From NCBI GenBank assembly GCA_964467785.1, contig CAYXVB010000030.1, forward strand, positions 1 to 28,464: DNA of 28,464 nucleotides, given 5' to 3'. Source of the stretch: CAYXVB01 sp964467785 (GTDB lineage: Bacteria; Bdellovibrionota; UBA1018). Shown here in pieces: positions 13,809-22,220 of the stretch. The notes below the pieces were generated by a model. It searched no databases and was not told where the DNA came from. It was given only the letters and a program-made list of their open reading frames with translations. A program made the position numbers and the translations under genes. Every line of letters begins with the position of its first letter. Within the stretch, counting starts at the first letter, position 1.

Positions 13809-13902
13809 ATAGTCCCCACTCTTCAATAAATCCTAAAGCGAAGCCCCCCCTTCACCGAACTGAATGGAGAGACACAACAAGAGCCCGAAGGAGGCTTGGG
13901 AA

Positions 13903-16365
13903 ATGGTGACCAATTACGACGGCGAACAGGTTGAGATTCCAGCATCGCTCCCCATGTTGCCGGTCCGCGATATCGTTATTTTTCCGTACATGATCATCCC
14001 GCTCTTTGTCGGGCGCGATTCCTCGATCAAGAGCGTCGAGGAGGCCCTTTCCCGCTCGGACAGGCTGATCATGCTGGCGACCCAGAAGGACATCAGCGAC
14101 GAGCATCCGCAGCCCGATGGAATCTACAAGACGGGCACCGTCGCGATGATCATCCGGATGAACAAGCTCCCTGACGGAAGAATCAAGATCTTGACGCAAG
14201 GCCTGACCAAGGCCAACATCAAGGAATTCTCCCAGACGCAGCCTTTCTTCGAAGTGAAGATCGACAAACTGCCGGACACGAACTTCAAGAAGGACCCTTC
14301 TTCCGAAGCCCTCATGCGCACGGTGCGTGAGCAGCTCGAGCGCGTGATCTCCCTGGGCAAGGTGCTCTCACCCGACATCCTGATGCTGCTCGACGACCTC
14401 CATGACCCGGGCCGTCTCGCCGACCTCGTCGCCGCCAATCTCGGCATTAAAGTCAGCGAAGCCCAGTCCCTGCTTGAGACCCACGGACCTCTCGAGCGCT
14501 TGCAGAAGATCAGCGAGATCCTCGCCCGCGAGATCGAAGTGTTGGGCATCCAAGCCAAGATCCGCTCGCAAGCCAAAGACGAGATGACCAAGTCGCAGAA
14601 GGAGTACTTCCTCCGCGAGCAGATCCGCGCGATCAAGAACGAGCTCGGCGACACGGACCAGAAAGGCGAGGAGATCAACGAGCTCCGCGATAAGCTGACC
14701 GCGGCCAAAATGCCCGCCGACGTCGAAACGGAAGCCATGAAGCAGCTCGGCCGCCTGGAGCGCATGCACCCGGACGCCTCCGAAGCGTCCATGCTCCGGA
14801 CGTACATCGATTGGCTCATCGAGACTCCCTGGAGCAAAACGACGGTCGACAATCTCGACCTCACCCGCGCCAAAGGCGTGCTTGACGAGGATCACTACAA
14901 CCTCGACAAGATCAAGGAGCGCGTGCTCGAGTACCTCGCGGTCCGCAAGCTCAAGGACAAGATGAAGGGCCCCATCCTCTGCTTTGCCGGCCCCCCCGGT
15001 GTCGGCAAGACCTCGCTCGGGCGCTCCATCGCCCGCGCCCTTGGCCGCGAATTCGTTCGCGTCAGCCTCGGGGGCGTCAAGGACGAAGCGGAAATCCGCG
15101 GACATCGCCGGACCTACGTCGGCGCCCTCCCCGGCCGCATCATCCAGGGCATGAAGCAAGCGGGCACCAACAACCCAGTCTTCGTCCTCGACGAGATCGA
15201 CAAGCTTGGCTCGGATTTCCGTGGCGACCCCTCGGCGGCACTTCTCGAAGTGCTGGATCCGGAGCAGAACTTCTCGTTCCGCGACCACTACCTCAACGTC
15301 CCGTTCGACCTCCAGAACGTGATGTTCGTGGCGACCTGCAACCAGCTCGACACGATCCCTTCGGCGCTCCGCGACCGCATGGAAGTGATCCAGCTCTCCG
15401 GCTACACGGAAGAGGAGAAGAGCTTCATCATGAGGCGCTACCTCATCCCCAAGCAGGTGCAGGAAAACGGCATCACCGCCGCCCAGATCGAGTTTACCGA
15501 GGACGGAATCAAGACCGTGGTGTCGCAGTACACCCGTGAAGCCGGCCTTCGAAACCTCGAGCGACTGGTCGCCACCATCTGCCGCAAGACCGCGCGTCTC
15601 GTGGCCGAAGGCAAGAAGGAAAAGACGGTCATCACGCCGGATCAGGTTTACAAGTTCCTCGGCCCCGCTCCCTACATCCGCGAGGAGGAGCAGGACAAGG
15701 ACGAAGTCGGCATCGCAACCGGCTTGGCCTGGACCTCGGTCGGCGGAGAGATCCTTTACGTCGAGACCACGGCGATGAAGGGCAAGGGCGGAATCCAGCT
15801 CACGGGCCAGCTCGGCGACGTGATGAAGGAGTCCGGCCAGGCGGCCCTCGGCCTGATCCGCTGGAGAGCGGCGGACTTCGGCCTAGATGAGGACATGTTC
15901 GCCAACACCGACATCCACGTGCACTTCCCGCAGGGCGGCGTGCCGAAGGACGGCCCCTCGGCCGGGATCACGATGGCCTCGGCCATCATCTCCCGCCTCA
16001 CGGGAATCCCGATCCGCAAGGACGTGGCCATGACGGGCGAGATCACCCTCACCGGCAAAGTATTGCCGATCGGCGGCCTCAAGGAAAAAGCGCTCGCCGC
16101 GATGAGACACGGTATCAAGACCGTGGTCATCCCGGAGAAGAACAAGAAGGACCTCGAGGACATCCCGCAAGAGTTCCGCGACAAGCTGAACTTCGTCACC
16201 GTGAAGACGATTGACGACGTGCTTAACGTGGTGCTCACCGAGAAGATCACGAGCCGCGGCAAAAAATCGGGTTCGGGTGACAAGGATGATCGTCACGGGC
16301 GGTCATCCTCCACCTCCCGCCACAAGCGGGCTGCCGCCACTCCGGGATTTGACAAGGTAGCCTGA
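13903..16365 (+). CDS. lon: ATP-dependent protease Lon (LonA)
   Basis: Lon is a cytoplasmic AAA+ serine protease that degrades misfolded and regulatory proteins as a hexamer. It has the N-terminal LON substrate-binding domain (LPMLPVRDIVIFPYM at the start), a helical region, an AAA+ domain with Walker A K369 (GPPGVGKTS) and Walker B VFVLDEIDK, and the protease domain with catalytic S686 (PKDGPSAG) and K729 (GGLKEK), 43 residues apart as in E. coli. Length 820. I chose ATG 13903 because AGGAGG lies 8 bp upstream; ATG 13864 is in frame but lacks that site. After the conserved end there is a ~40-residue basic, Ser-rich tail (GKKSGSGDKDDRHGRSSS...). The CNNM genes follow 24 bp later and may be co-transcribed. 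Confidence 0.98.
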   Translation: MVTNYDGEQVEIPASLPMLPVRDIVIFPYMIIPLFVGRDSSIKSVEEALSRSDRLIMLATQKDISDEHPQPDGIYKTGTVAMIIRMNKLPDGRIKILTQGLTKANIKEFSQTQPFFEVKIDKLPDTNFKKDPSSEALMRTVREQLERVISLGKVLSPDILMLLDDLHDPGRLADLVAANLGIKVSEAQSLLETHGPLERLQKISEILAREIEVLGIQAKIRSQAKDEMTKSQKEYFLREQIRAIKNELGDTDQKGEEINELRDKLTAAKMPADVETEAMKQLGRLERMHPDASEASMLRTYIDWLIETPWSKTTVDNLDLTRAKGVLDEDHYNLDKIKERVLEYLAVRKLKDKMKGPILCFAGPPGVGKTSLGRSIARALGREFVRVSLGGVKDEAEIRGHRRTYVGALPGRIIQGMKQAGTNNPVFVLDEIDKLGSDFRGDPSAALLEVLDPEQNFSFRDHYLNVPFDLQNVMFVATCNQLDTIPSALRDRMEVIQLSGYTEEEKSFIMRRYLIPKQVQENGITAAQIEFTEDGIKTVVSQYTREAGLRNLERLVATICRKTARLVAEGKKEKTVITPDQVYKFLGPAPYIREEEQDKDEVGIATGLAWTSVGGEILYVETTAMKGKGGIQLTGQLGDVMKESGQAALGLIRWRAADFGLDEDMFANTDIHVHFPQGGVPKDGPSAGITMASAIISRLTGIPIRKDVAMTGEITLTGKVLPIGGLKEKALAAMRHGIKTVVIPEKNKKDLEDIPQEFRDKLNFVTVKTIDDVLNVVLTEKITSRGKKSGSGDKDDRHGRSSSTSRHKRAAATPGFDKVA

Positions 16366-16389
16366 AAGGGACGATGATAGGGGCCGCTC

Positions 16390-17445
16390 ATGACCCCTTT
16401 CGAGTTCCTCCTCTGCGGCGCGCTCATCTTCGTCTCGGCATTCATGTCTTCATCGGAGGTGGCGCTCTTCAGTCTCAACCGCTTTCAGGTGCGAGCGCTC
16501 CGGGACACGGTGCGCCCGTCCATTCACAAGAAGATCCGCCGGCTCCTTTCGGATCCCGGCGGGCTTCTCGTTTCCATCCTGATCGCCAATGAGGTGGTCA
16601 ACATCGCGCTCTCCTCGCTCATGACCCGCTGGGTCTCGCGCACGGATCTCGAGAGCGTGCCGGTTCTCCGTCTCCTTCCCCACTGGTTCGTCGACATCGG
16701 GCTATCGACGCTGATCACGACTCCGATCGTGCTCTTTGCCTGCGAGGTCACACCCAAGGTGATCGGTGCGCGCGCCAACCAACTGATCGCCACCGCCAAC
16801 GCAGGCCCCCTCACGCTGATCTACGACTCGCTCAAGCCGGTGCGCCGCGCGCTGATCCTGATGATCAGCCTGGTCTCGGGGCGCAATCGCGGCATGGCTT
16901 CGCCTTCCCCCGTGCCCGGCGAAGGGGTACTCAAGGAGACCGAATTCATGATGATGGTGGAGGAAGGCCACAAGGAAGGCGCCATCCACGAAAGCGAAAT
17001 GGGCCTCATTCGACGCGTCTTCGAGCTGGACGACACCACCGTCCAGGAAATCGCCCAACCGATCCACCGCGTGCTCACGATCCCCGCGGACATCACCCTG
17101 CGCGCCGCCGCCCAGGCGCTCAAGAGCCAGCGCTACTCGCGCATCCCGGTCACCGCCCCTGGCAAACGCGTCATCGGAGTCCTTTACGCCAAAGACATGC
17201 TCCGCGCACGCCTGCACCCGGAGCTTCTCGAGCAGACGGTCGCTTCGGTAATGCGAAAACCGCTGTTCGTGCCCCCGAAAATGCAGCTCAACTCCCTGTT
17301 CCGTCGTTTCAAGCAAGCGCGCACGCACATGGCGCTCGTGCAGGAGGCGGGAGGCCCGGTCCTTGGAGTCGTGACGATGAACGACGTGCTCAACGCGCTC
17401 TTCGAGGATCTGCTCGAAGAGGAGCACGGAGGCGCCAAGAAATGA
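16390..17445 (+). CDS. CNNM/CorC-type membrane protein (DUF21 + CBS pair), short form
   Basis: The DUF21/CNNM transmembrane domain fills about residues 1-170, with four hydrophobic segments and family features such as SSSEVALFSL near the start, ILIANEVVN and CEVTPKVIGA. A CBS-domain pair follows (about 200-340). Members of the family are implicated in Mg2+/Co2+ export and ion homeostasis. The protein stops at 351 residues, immediately after the CBS pair, and lacks the C-terminal CorC/HlyC transporter-associated domain found in its neighbour. Its stop overlaps the start of the second CNNM gene (ATGA), so the two are coupled and may form a heteromer. Starts 24 bp after lon. Confidence 0.9.
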   Translation: MTPFEFLLCGALIFVSAFMSSSEVALFSLNRFQVRALRDTVRPSIHKKIRRLLSDPGGLLVSILIANEVVNIALSSLMTRWVSRTDLESVPVLRLLPHWFVDIGLSTLITTPIVLFACEVTPKVIGARANQLIATANAGPLTLIYDSLKPVRRALILMISLVSGRNRGMASPSPVPGEGVLKETEFMMMVEEGHKEGAIHESEMGLIRRVFELDDTTVQEIAQPIHRVLTIPADITLRAAAQALKSQRYSRIPVTAPGKRVIGVLYAKDMLRARLHPELLEQTVASVMRKPLFVPPKMQLNSLFRRFKQARTHMALVQEAGGPVLGVVTMNDVLNALFEDLLEEEHGGAKK

Positions 17446-18725
17446 CCGACGCCGGCCAAGTCCAGCTGTCCCTCGGCCACCTCGCCGCCTTCGTGCCGCC
17501 ACTGCTGCTGCTCGAGGGATTCTACTCCGGAGCGGAGATCGCACTGCTTTCCGCGGACAAGCTCCAACTCAAGAAACAGGCGCGCCAGAACTCCTTCGGA
17601 GCGCAGCTCGCGCTCGATCTCGCCAATCACCCGGAAAGAGTGCTTTCGACCACCCTCCTCATGACCAGCCTCTGCGTGGTGGGCATCTCGTCGCTGGTCG
17701 CCCTTTATTTCATCGGCCTCGGCGGCAACCACTCGGAGCTTTTGAGCGTCCTGGCCACATCGCCGCTGGTGGTGGTTTTCGGCGAGCTGATCCCCAAGAC
17801 GCTCTACCAACGGCACTCCACCCGAGTGGCCCGGTGGGTATCCTACCCTCTGGCGTGGACTTACCTCGCGTTCTTTCCGCTAACGCGGATGCTCGCCTCC
17901 TACACGGCCCGCGTCTCCCGGATGGTCGGACCGATCGAGGAGCTGCTGACTGGCAAGCGCCGTACGACGCGCGACGATCTACGCCAACTTCTTAGCTATA
18001 CGCGACGGGAATCCGAGATCACCTCCAGCGAGCGGCAGATGCTCAAGCGTATCTTCGACTTCAAGGACACGGAAGCCAAGCACGCGCTGATCCCCCTCGT
18101 CCGCGTCGAAGCCATCGACGAGGAATCCACGGTCCGCGAAGCCCTGGAGCGCTTCGACACCCATCGCCACTCCCGGATGCCGGTTTATTCGGGACGCATC
18201 GACAACATCGTCGGCGTGATCGAGTGTCTCGATTTGTTCGCTGCGCCGGACCTCAATCAGCCGATCAAGAACTACGTCTCGACTGCCCATTATGTGGCCG
18301 AAACGCAAGCCCTCGCCGACCTGCTCGCGGAAATGAGCCAAGAGGACAACGAAATGACGGTGGTCGTCGACGAGCACGGCGGGGCCGTCGGCATCCTGAC
18401 CTTCGAGGACATTGTTGAGGAGATCACCGGCGAGATCTCCGACGAGTTCGACACCGATAGCCTGCCATACAAGGAACTTCGCGAACGCTCCTGGGCCGTC
18501 CAAGCACGGATGGAGATCGCCCAGATCAACGAATTCCTCAAGATCGCGCTCCCCCACGGGGATTACGAGACCCTCAGCGGCTTCTTGCTCCAGCAATTCG
18601 GCCGAATTCCAGCGGTCCGAGACGAGCTGTTCTTCAACACTTCCGCAGGCTCCTTCAAGTTCACGATCCAGAAGGCGACCCAGCGCCACATCGAAACGGT
18701 CCTGGTCGAAAAGCTGGCAGACTGA
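17442..18725 (+). CDS. CNNM/CorC-type membrane protein (DUF21 + CBS pair + CorC/HlyC domain)
   Basis: A 427-residue hemolysin C/CorC-family protein. The DUF21 membrane domain covers about 10-180 (FYSGAEIALLSADKLQLKK, then FGELIPKTLYQRHS). The CBS pair covers about 200-330 (ALIPLVRVEAIDEES ... VVVDEHGGAVGILTFEDI). The C-terminal transporter-associated domain covers about 345-425 (ARMEIAQINEFLKIALP...YETLSGFLLQQFGRIP). The order and length match full-size CorC/YfjD/MpfA-type proteins, implicated in Mg2+ efflux and Co2+ resistance. It is coupled to the shorter paralogue upstream and converges with a secreted-protein gene 21 bp downstream. Confidence 0.92.
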   Translation: MTDAGQVQLSLGHLAAFVPPLLLLEGFYSGAEIALLSADKLQLKKQARQNSFGAQLALDLANHPERVLSTTLLMTSLCVVGISSLVALYFIGLGGNHSELLSVLATSPLVVVFGELIPKTLYQRHSTRVARWVSYPLAWTYLAFFPLTRMLASYTARVSRMVGPIEELLTGKRRTTRDDLRQLLSYTRRESEITSSERQMLKRIFDFKDTEAKHALIPLVRVEAIDEESTVREALERFDTHRHSRMPVYSGRIDNIVGVIECLDLFAAPDLNQPIKNYVSTAHYVAETQALADLLAEMSQEDNEMTVVVDEHGGAVGILTFEDIVEEITGEISDEFDTDSLPYKELRERSWAVQARMEIAQINEFLKIALPHGDYETLSGFLLQQFGRIPAVRDELFFNTSAGSFKFTIQKATQRHIETVLVEKLAD

Positions 18726-18746
18726 CAGCGATGGAGCCGTCGGCGC

Positions 18747-19304
18747 TCAAGCCTGCCGAAGCTCGCCGATTACAGTGAGCCGAAGGCGCCCACCCTCGAT
18801 CCACTCTTCAAGGTAATTCAGCCTTCTGAGGGGACCAAGTCCCCGCGGCTCAAGTCGAAGGTGAAATTCGACTCCATCCGTCTGATCGAATACCGTCAGG
18901 TCCAGTAGCTTTCCGTCAAAAGTCCCGATTGCTTTGCCGTCGAGATACACCCTACCGGCCCTGATCAAAAACTCCGCAGATCCGTACTCCGCCTTCAAGT
19001 CTTCGCACTCATAGAACCCAGCCTTCAGTGCGATCCGCTCTTCGTCTTGCCTCAGCTCAAGTCCGATTCGCGAACAGTGACGTTTTTTCGACTTGGGTGA
19101 GCCCGGATTCATTTCGGCCACTCCTGGGCCCGACCAGCGTCCGTCCAGCTCACCCGCTCCTTCGAATTTCTTCATGTCCTGCGGCATTAGCGTCACTGCC
19201 GTACCCGATGCAGAGGCTACCTCCGACAAAACCAACCTCAACAGCAGCGCAATCGAGATAGTCAAAATCCAGCTATTTGCGCGAATCAAGGGTCGCATTC
19301 TCAT
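18747..19304 (-). CDS. Secreted hypothetical protein
   Basis: I do not recognise the family. The 185-residue protein begins with a basic N-terminus and a hydrophobic core (about 11-30) ending in ASASG, a classic Sec signal peptide with likely cleavage near residue 33; there is no lipobox. The mature part alternates hydrophobic and polar residues and probably forms beta strands, with two cysteines (C77 and C100) that could form a disulfide. The general look (CSRIGLEL..., GFYECEDLKAEYG) is of a small beta-barrel periplasmic protein, but no function can be given. ATG 19304 was chosen; GTG 19310 with GGTAG upstream is an alternative. It is divergent from the HNH gene and convergent with the CNNM gene. 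Confidence 0.72.
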   Translation of the reverse strand: MRMRPLIRANSWILTISIALLLRLVLSEVASASGTAVTLMPQDMKKFEGAGELDGRWSGPGVAEMNPGSPKSKKRHCSRIGLELRQDEERIALKAGFYECEDLKAEYGSAEFLIRAGRVYLDGKAIGTFDGKLLDLTVFDQTDGVEFHLRLEPRGLGPLRRLNYLEEWIEGGRLRLTVIGELRQA

Positions 19305-19380
19305 GGTCACGATACTACCAGCGATGGCCCGAAAAATGCGAGAAGGGCGGAACTCAAACCTTTCCTTAAGGAGACCCCGA

Positions 19381-20484
19381 ATGACTCAAATCGATTTGAC
19401 CACATTGGATGACCGAACCCTGCTCGAACGAACCACGTCTCTGGTCCGCCAGGAGCGGGAGACCATGACCGAGGTGCTCCGACATCTGGCCGAAGTCGAG
19501 CGACGCAAACTCTACGCTTCGAAAGGATACTCCAGCCTGTTTGACTATTGCGTCCGGGGCCTGCGTTACTCAGAACCCGCGGCACAGCGCAGGATCACCT
19601 CGATGCGTCTCCTGCGTGAAATGCCGGAAGTGGAAGTAAAGCTGCAATGCGGTGCCTTGACCCTTTCCCACCTTGCGCAGGTCCAGCAGCACTTCAAACA
19701 GGAAGCGCGCGCCAATCATGCCCTGAAACGAAAAGAAAAGTTGGAGGTGATCCGCGCGATCGAAGGCTCGACGGCGAGGGACGCCGAAAGAGTCTTGCTT
19801 TCACTCTCCAGCTGCCCTCAAGCCACGCCCAAAGAGAGGATCCGCACCCTGAACGCCGGACAGACCGAACTGCGTATCGTATTGCCCCCTGAAACCATGA
19901 GTGACCTCGAGCGAGTCCGAGGATTACTAGCCCACCGGCACCCTGACGTGAACTTCAGCCAACTCATCACACTGATCGCGCGCCTTGCCGTCGCTAAACT
20001 CGACCCGTCTAAAACCCCGAACCTCCCTCGCGGGTCAAAAGCAGGTCCAAAGCAAGACGCAAAGCCGAGCGCTTTGTGCAGCGTGCCTACCGAAAAGAGC
20101 GAAAAAATCAAAGTAGCCGGATCGCCCAAGGCAGGTAAAATCGATCGAACTCCCGAAGGGTCCCCACTTCCGACGTCGAAAGTAAACCGTCGGATCCCCG
20201 CCCAGATCAGGCGAGAGGTCTATCGCAGGGATGGCAGCCAATGCACCTACAAAGATCCGACTTCCGGACTCACCTGCCGGTCTCACTACGCATTGGAAAT
20301 TGACCACATCATCCCGCACTCGATGGGTGGGCCGAACACCATGGAAAATCTTCGACTGCTATGCCGTAACCACAACCGGCGATGCGCCATTTTACAATTC
20401 GGCTCACACAAGGTCCCCAGCCGCATCCGTCATGAAGCAACGACCCCTGGCTCAAGCGGACCGGACGATAACAGAGCGGTATGA
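19381..20484 (+). CDS. HNH endonuclease domain protein with DUF222-like N-terminus
   Basis: A 367-residue protein. The N-terminal helical region (1-140; EVLRHLAEVERRKLY, GYSSLFDYCVRGLRYSEPA, AALRI-like repeats) belongs to a family recurrent in Bdellovibrio-like and other delta-type genomes, resembling DUF222. After a Lys/Pro/Ser-rich linker (about 205-265) comes a C-terminal HNH nuclease: C288 and C299, D308-H309 (EIDHIIPHSMGG), N323 (ENLRLLC), C328 and H331 (NHN). The HNH catalytic set is complete and the Cys residues could bind a structural zinc. AGGAG lies 8 bp before ATG 19381. These genes are often multicopy and mobile; biological role unknown. It stands alone, with no methylase or other restriction partner nearby. 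Confidence 0.88.
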   Translation: MTQIDLTTLDDRTLLERTTSLVRQERETMTEVLRHLAEVERRKLYASKGYSSLFDYCVRGLRYSEPAAQRRITSMRLLREMPEVEVKLQCGALTLSHLAQVQQHFKQEARANHALKRKEKLEVIRAIEGSTARDAERVLLSLSSCPQATPKERIRTLNAGQTELRIVLPPETMSDLERVRGLLAHRHPDVNFSQLITLIARLAVAKLDPSKTPNLPRGSKAGPKQDAKPSALCSVPTEKSEKIKVAGSPKAGKIDRTPEGSPLPTSKVNRRIPAQIRREVYRRDGSQCTYKDPTSGLTCRSHYALEIDHIIPHSMGGPNTMENLRLLCRNHNRRCAILQFGSHKVPSRIRHEATTPGSSGPDDNRAV

Positions 20485-20581
20485 ATGTGCTCCGAATTTC
20501 AAACAGTCAAATTAATGTCGTTCCTATTCGGCAAATTCAGTCCCTTTTCTTTTTCCGATACGTGCCGCTACAATATGAGTC

Positions 20582-20998
20582 ATGGCGAAGACGGTTCTAG
20601 TCGTCGATGATGTGGCATTTGTGAGAAAGACGCTCAACGCGATCCTGACTGAAGCCCATTACCAAGTGGTGGGCGAGGCGGCCAATGGCGATCAAGCGGT
20701 GGAAATGTACCGGCAATTCAAGCCGGATATCGTCACCATGGACATTGTCATGCCAGGCATGAGCGGAATCGAAGCGACCCGCCGAATCATGAAACTCGAC
20801 AAAGATGCCCGCGTAATCATCATCTCCGCCATGGGCCAAGAAAACCTCATCATCGAAGCCATCAACGTAGGCGCCCGCGATTATGTTCTGAAGCCTTTCA
20901 CAGCCAATGACGTGCTCAAATCCATCGAACGCGGACTCATGGACGAAACTCCGGTTCAAAACCGGCCTATGGCGGCCGGAGTCAGGACGGCAAAATGA
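20582..20998 (+). CDS. CheY-like single-domain response regulator
   Basis: A receiver domain with no output domain, 138 residues. The acidic pocket D9-D10, phospho-acceptor D54 (VTMDIVMPGMSG), switch residue S82 (IIISAMG) and K104 (VLKPF) are all present, so it should be phosphorylatable. It resembles chemotaxis CheY and related stand-alone regulators. Its stop overlaps the next start (ATGA), and the next gene encodes a CheX/CheC-like protein that could be its phosphatase. No histidine kinase is in the window. No strong ribosome-binding site is visible; TACAAT at 20571-20576 is a possible -10 with only a poor -35. Confidence 0.94.
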   Translation: MAKTVLVVDDVAFVRKTLNAILTEAHYQVVGEAANGDQAVEMYRQFKPDIVTMDIVMPGMSGIEATRRIMKLDKDARVIIISAMGQENLIIEAINVGARDYVLKPFTANDVLKSIERGLMDETPVQNRPMAAGVRTAK

Positions 20999-21510
20999 AG
21001 GAATCCAAAACCGCTTCCAGCCTCTTTGGAAACGAGATTTGCGGAGAACTGGCGCTTCAACTGAGCGAGGCGCTCCCTGAATCATTCGACTTCTACCACA
21101 TAGGTCGAGTAGACCTAGCCACACAGGCAGATCCCACGGATCTCGCGTTTCATGCTCTTCCGATTGCACTCGCCTACACATTCGCCGGCGATGCCCGCGG
21201 GGCGGTCATCACACTTTTTGACGGCGAGCTCGAAGAATCCGCCTGCGAGGAGCTAGGCAACATCATCGCTTGCCGTTGGGCGAGCCGCCAGGAACAGGGC
21301 GTCGACCTCGAAGTCGCCCCTCCGCGTCGCATAGAGCGGGCGATCATCGAGAAGATGATCCACGCCTCCAGCGTCGCGGCCCGCGGGGACTACGTGCTCC
21401 GCTTCAAAGACGGCCGCATCTCGCGCGTCTGCACGCTCATCCTGGCTGGCGCGGCCCCGGTATCGATCGAGCTCCGCAGCAAGTCGGAGACGCCTGCAAC
21501 CCATGTTTAA
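20995..21510 (+). CDS. Putative CheX/CheC-like protein coupled to the response regulator
   Basis: A 171-residue protein with no secure family. The middle part reads GDARGAVITLFDGELEESAC followed by EELGNIIACRWASR. This resembles the strand-helix core of CheC/CheX/FliY chemotaxis phosphatases, in which an E-x2-N pair (here E86 and N89) sits at the start of an ELxNIIxG helix. Only one such pair is seen, as in CheX. The gene overlaps the CheY stop by 4 bp and the next gene by 8 bp, so the three are co-translated. The natural hypothesis is that it dephosphorylates or localises the CheY partner. The similarity is by eye and modest; no membrane segment or signal peptide. Confidence 0.6.
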   Translation: MKESKTASSLFGNEICGELALQLSEALPESFDFYHIGRVDLATQADPTDLAFHALPIALAYTFAGDARGAVITLFDGELEESACEELGNIIACRWASRQEQGVDLEVAPPRRIERAIIEKMIHASSVAARGDYVLRFKDGRISRVCTLILAGAAPVSIELRSKSETPATHV

Positions 21511-21913
21511 GCTGATTGGAGCGCTCATCAAGACCGCGCTCTTCGCGCTCATCATTCTGCTGCTCGGAAACCTGGTTCGCTGGGACGGACGCACAATCTC
21601 CGATCATGTGCGCGCGCAGACTGCCAAGCTGGAGCGCTCAAACAGCTTCAAAGGCGCGCGAGGCTGGGCTGAAAAGATTTCTGAAGACGCCAAAGAAGGG
21701 CTGAAGAAGGTCCCCAATCCACTCGCGGACAAGCTACAACCCGCCTCTCCCTCGACAGCCTCGGATATGGAGCGTCAGGAAACGAAACATGCGGATCGCC
21801 GGGAGAAACTGAAGAATCCTCCGCAGGAGCGAATCCCGGCATCAGAGCGGCAAAAACTGCGCGCGCTGATCGAAGAGCTCAACACGTCCAGCTCGGCTCC
21901 TGCACGCCACTAA
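21503..21913 (+). CDS. Single-pass membrane protein of unknown function
   Basis: A 136-residue protein with one N-terminal transmembrane segment (about 3-25, KLIGALIKTALFALIILLLG), then a hydrophilic, charged, probably helical cytoplasmic or periplasmic part rich in Lys, Glu and Pro (NPLADKL, RIPASERQKLRALIEEL). No domain is recognisable and there are no cysteines. It overlaps the CheX-like gene by 8 bp, so it is part of the CheY trio and could anchor that module at the membrane; that is inference. It converges with a small secreted-protein gene 55 bp downstream; that gap holds a GGGCA-AGG/CCTGCCC-type hairpin without a T-run. Confidence 0.7.
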   Translation: MFKLIGALIKTALFALIILLLGNLVRWDGRTISDHVRAQTAKLERSNSFKGARGWAEKISEDAKEGLKKVPNPLADKLQPASPSTASDMERQETKHADRREKLKNPPQERIPASERQKLRALIEELNTSSSAPARH

Positions 21914-21968
21914 AGTAAGCCGGGCAAGGACTCTTCTCTTCCCTGCCCAGCGCCGAATCTCGAACGGA

Positions 21969-22220
21969 TCAGTTGGCCCGCGAAGCGCCCATGCCGTGCC
22001 CGGCACGACCGGAATCGTCACGGCGCTCGACGGACTGCGCGGCAATCGCCAGCGGCTTCTTTTGCTGACGGTTGCACTGGGCACCCCGCATGTCCATGTG
22101 AGCCATCTGCAGTTCACCCGTCTTGTTGGGACCGATGTACGTCTCGCCTGGCGCTGCGCCCAAGGCTGGAGTGGCAATGTTAAAACCGAAAGCGAACACA
22201 AGTATCATCCGCAATTTCAT
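21969..22220 (-). CDS. Small secreted hypothetical protein
   Basis: An 83-residue product with a textbook Sec signal peptide (basic MKLR, a hydrophobic stretch, and likely cleavage after PALGA at about residue 22). The mature part is about 60 residues, polar and Arg/Gln/Met-rich (MAHMDMRGAQC, a single Cys), with no recognised domain. AGAGGTAG lies 5-6 bp before the ATG, giving good support for a real gene despite its size. It converges with the TM-protein gene and faces a ~360-bp intergenic stretch upstream. Confidence 0.65.
   Translation of the reverse strand: MKLRMILVFAFGFNIATPALGAAPGETYIGPNKTGELQMAHMDMRGAQCNRQQKKPLAIAAQSVERRDDSGRAGHGMGASRAN

Noticed and set aside
14368..15288. Long minus-strand frame opposite lon
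   Set aside because: It is an antisense shadow rich in Leu, Glu and Val; lon is complete on the plus strand.
16702..17544. Long minus-strand frame opposite the first CNNM gene
   Set aside because: Shadow of a conserved gene, with a His/Arg-rich composition.
20535..20581. Possible sigma28-type promoter before the CheY gene (CCGATA)
   Set aside because: CCGATA resembles the sigma28 -10 core, but the -35 match is poor and the spacing is wrong; not enough to call.
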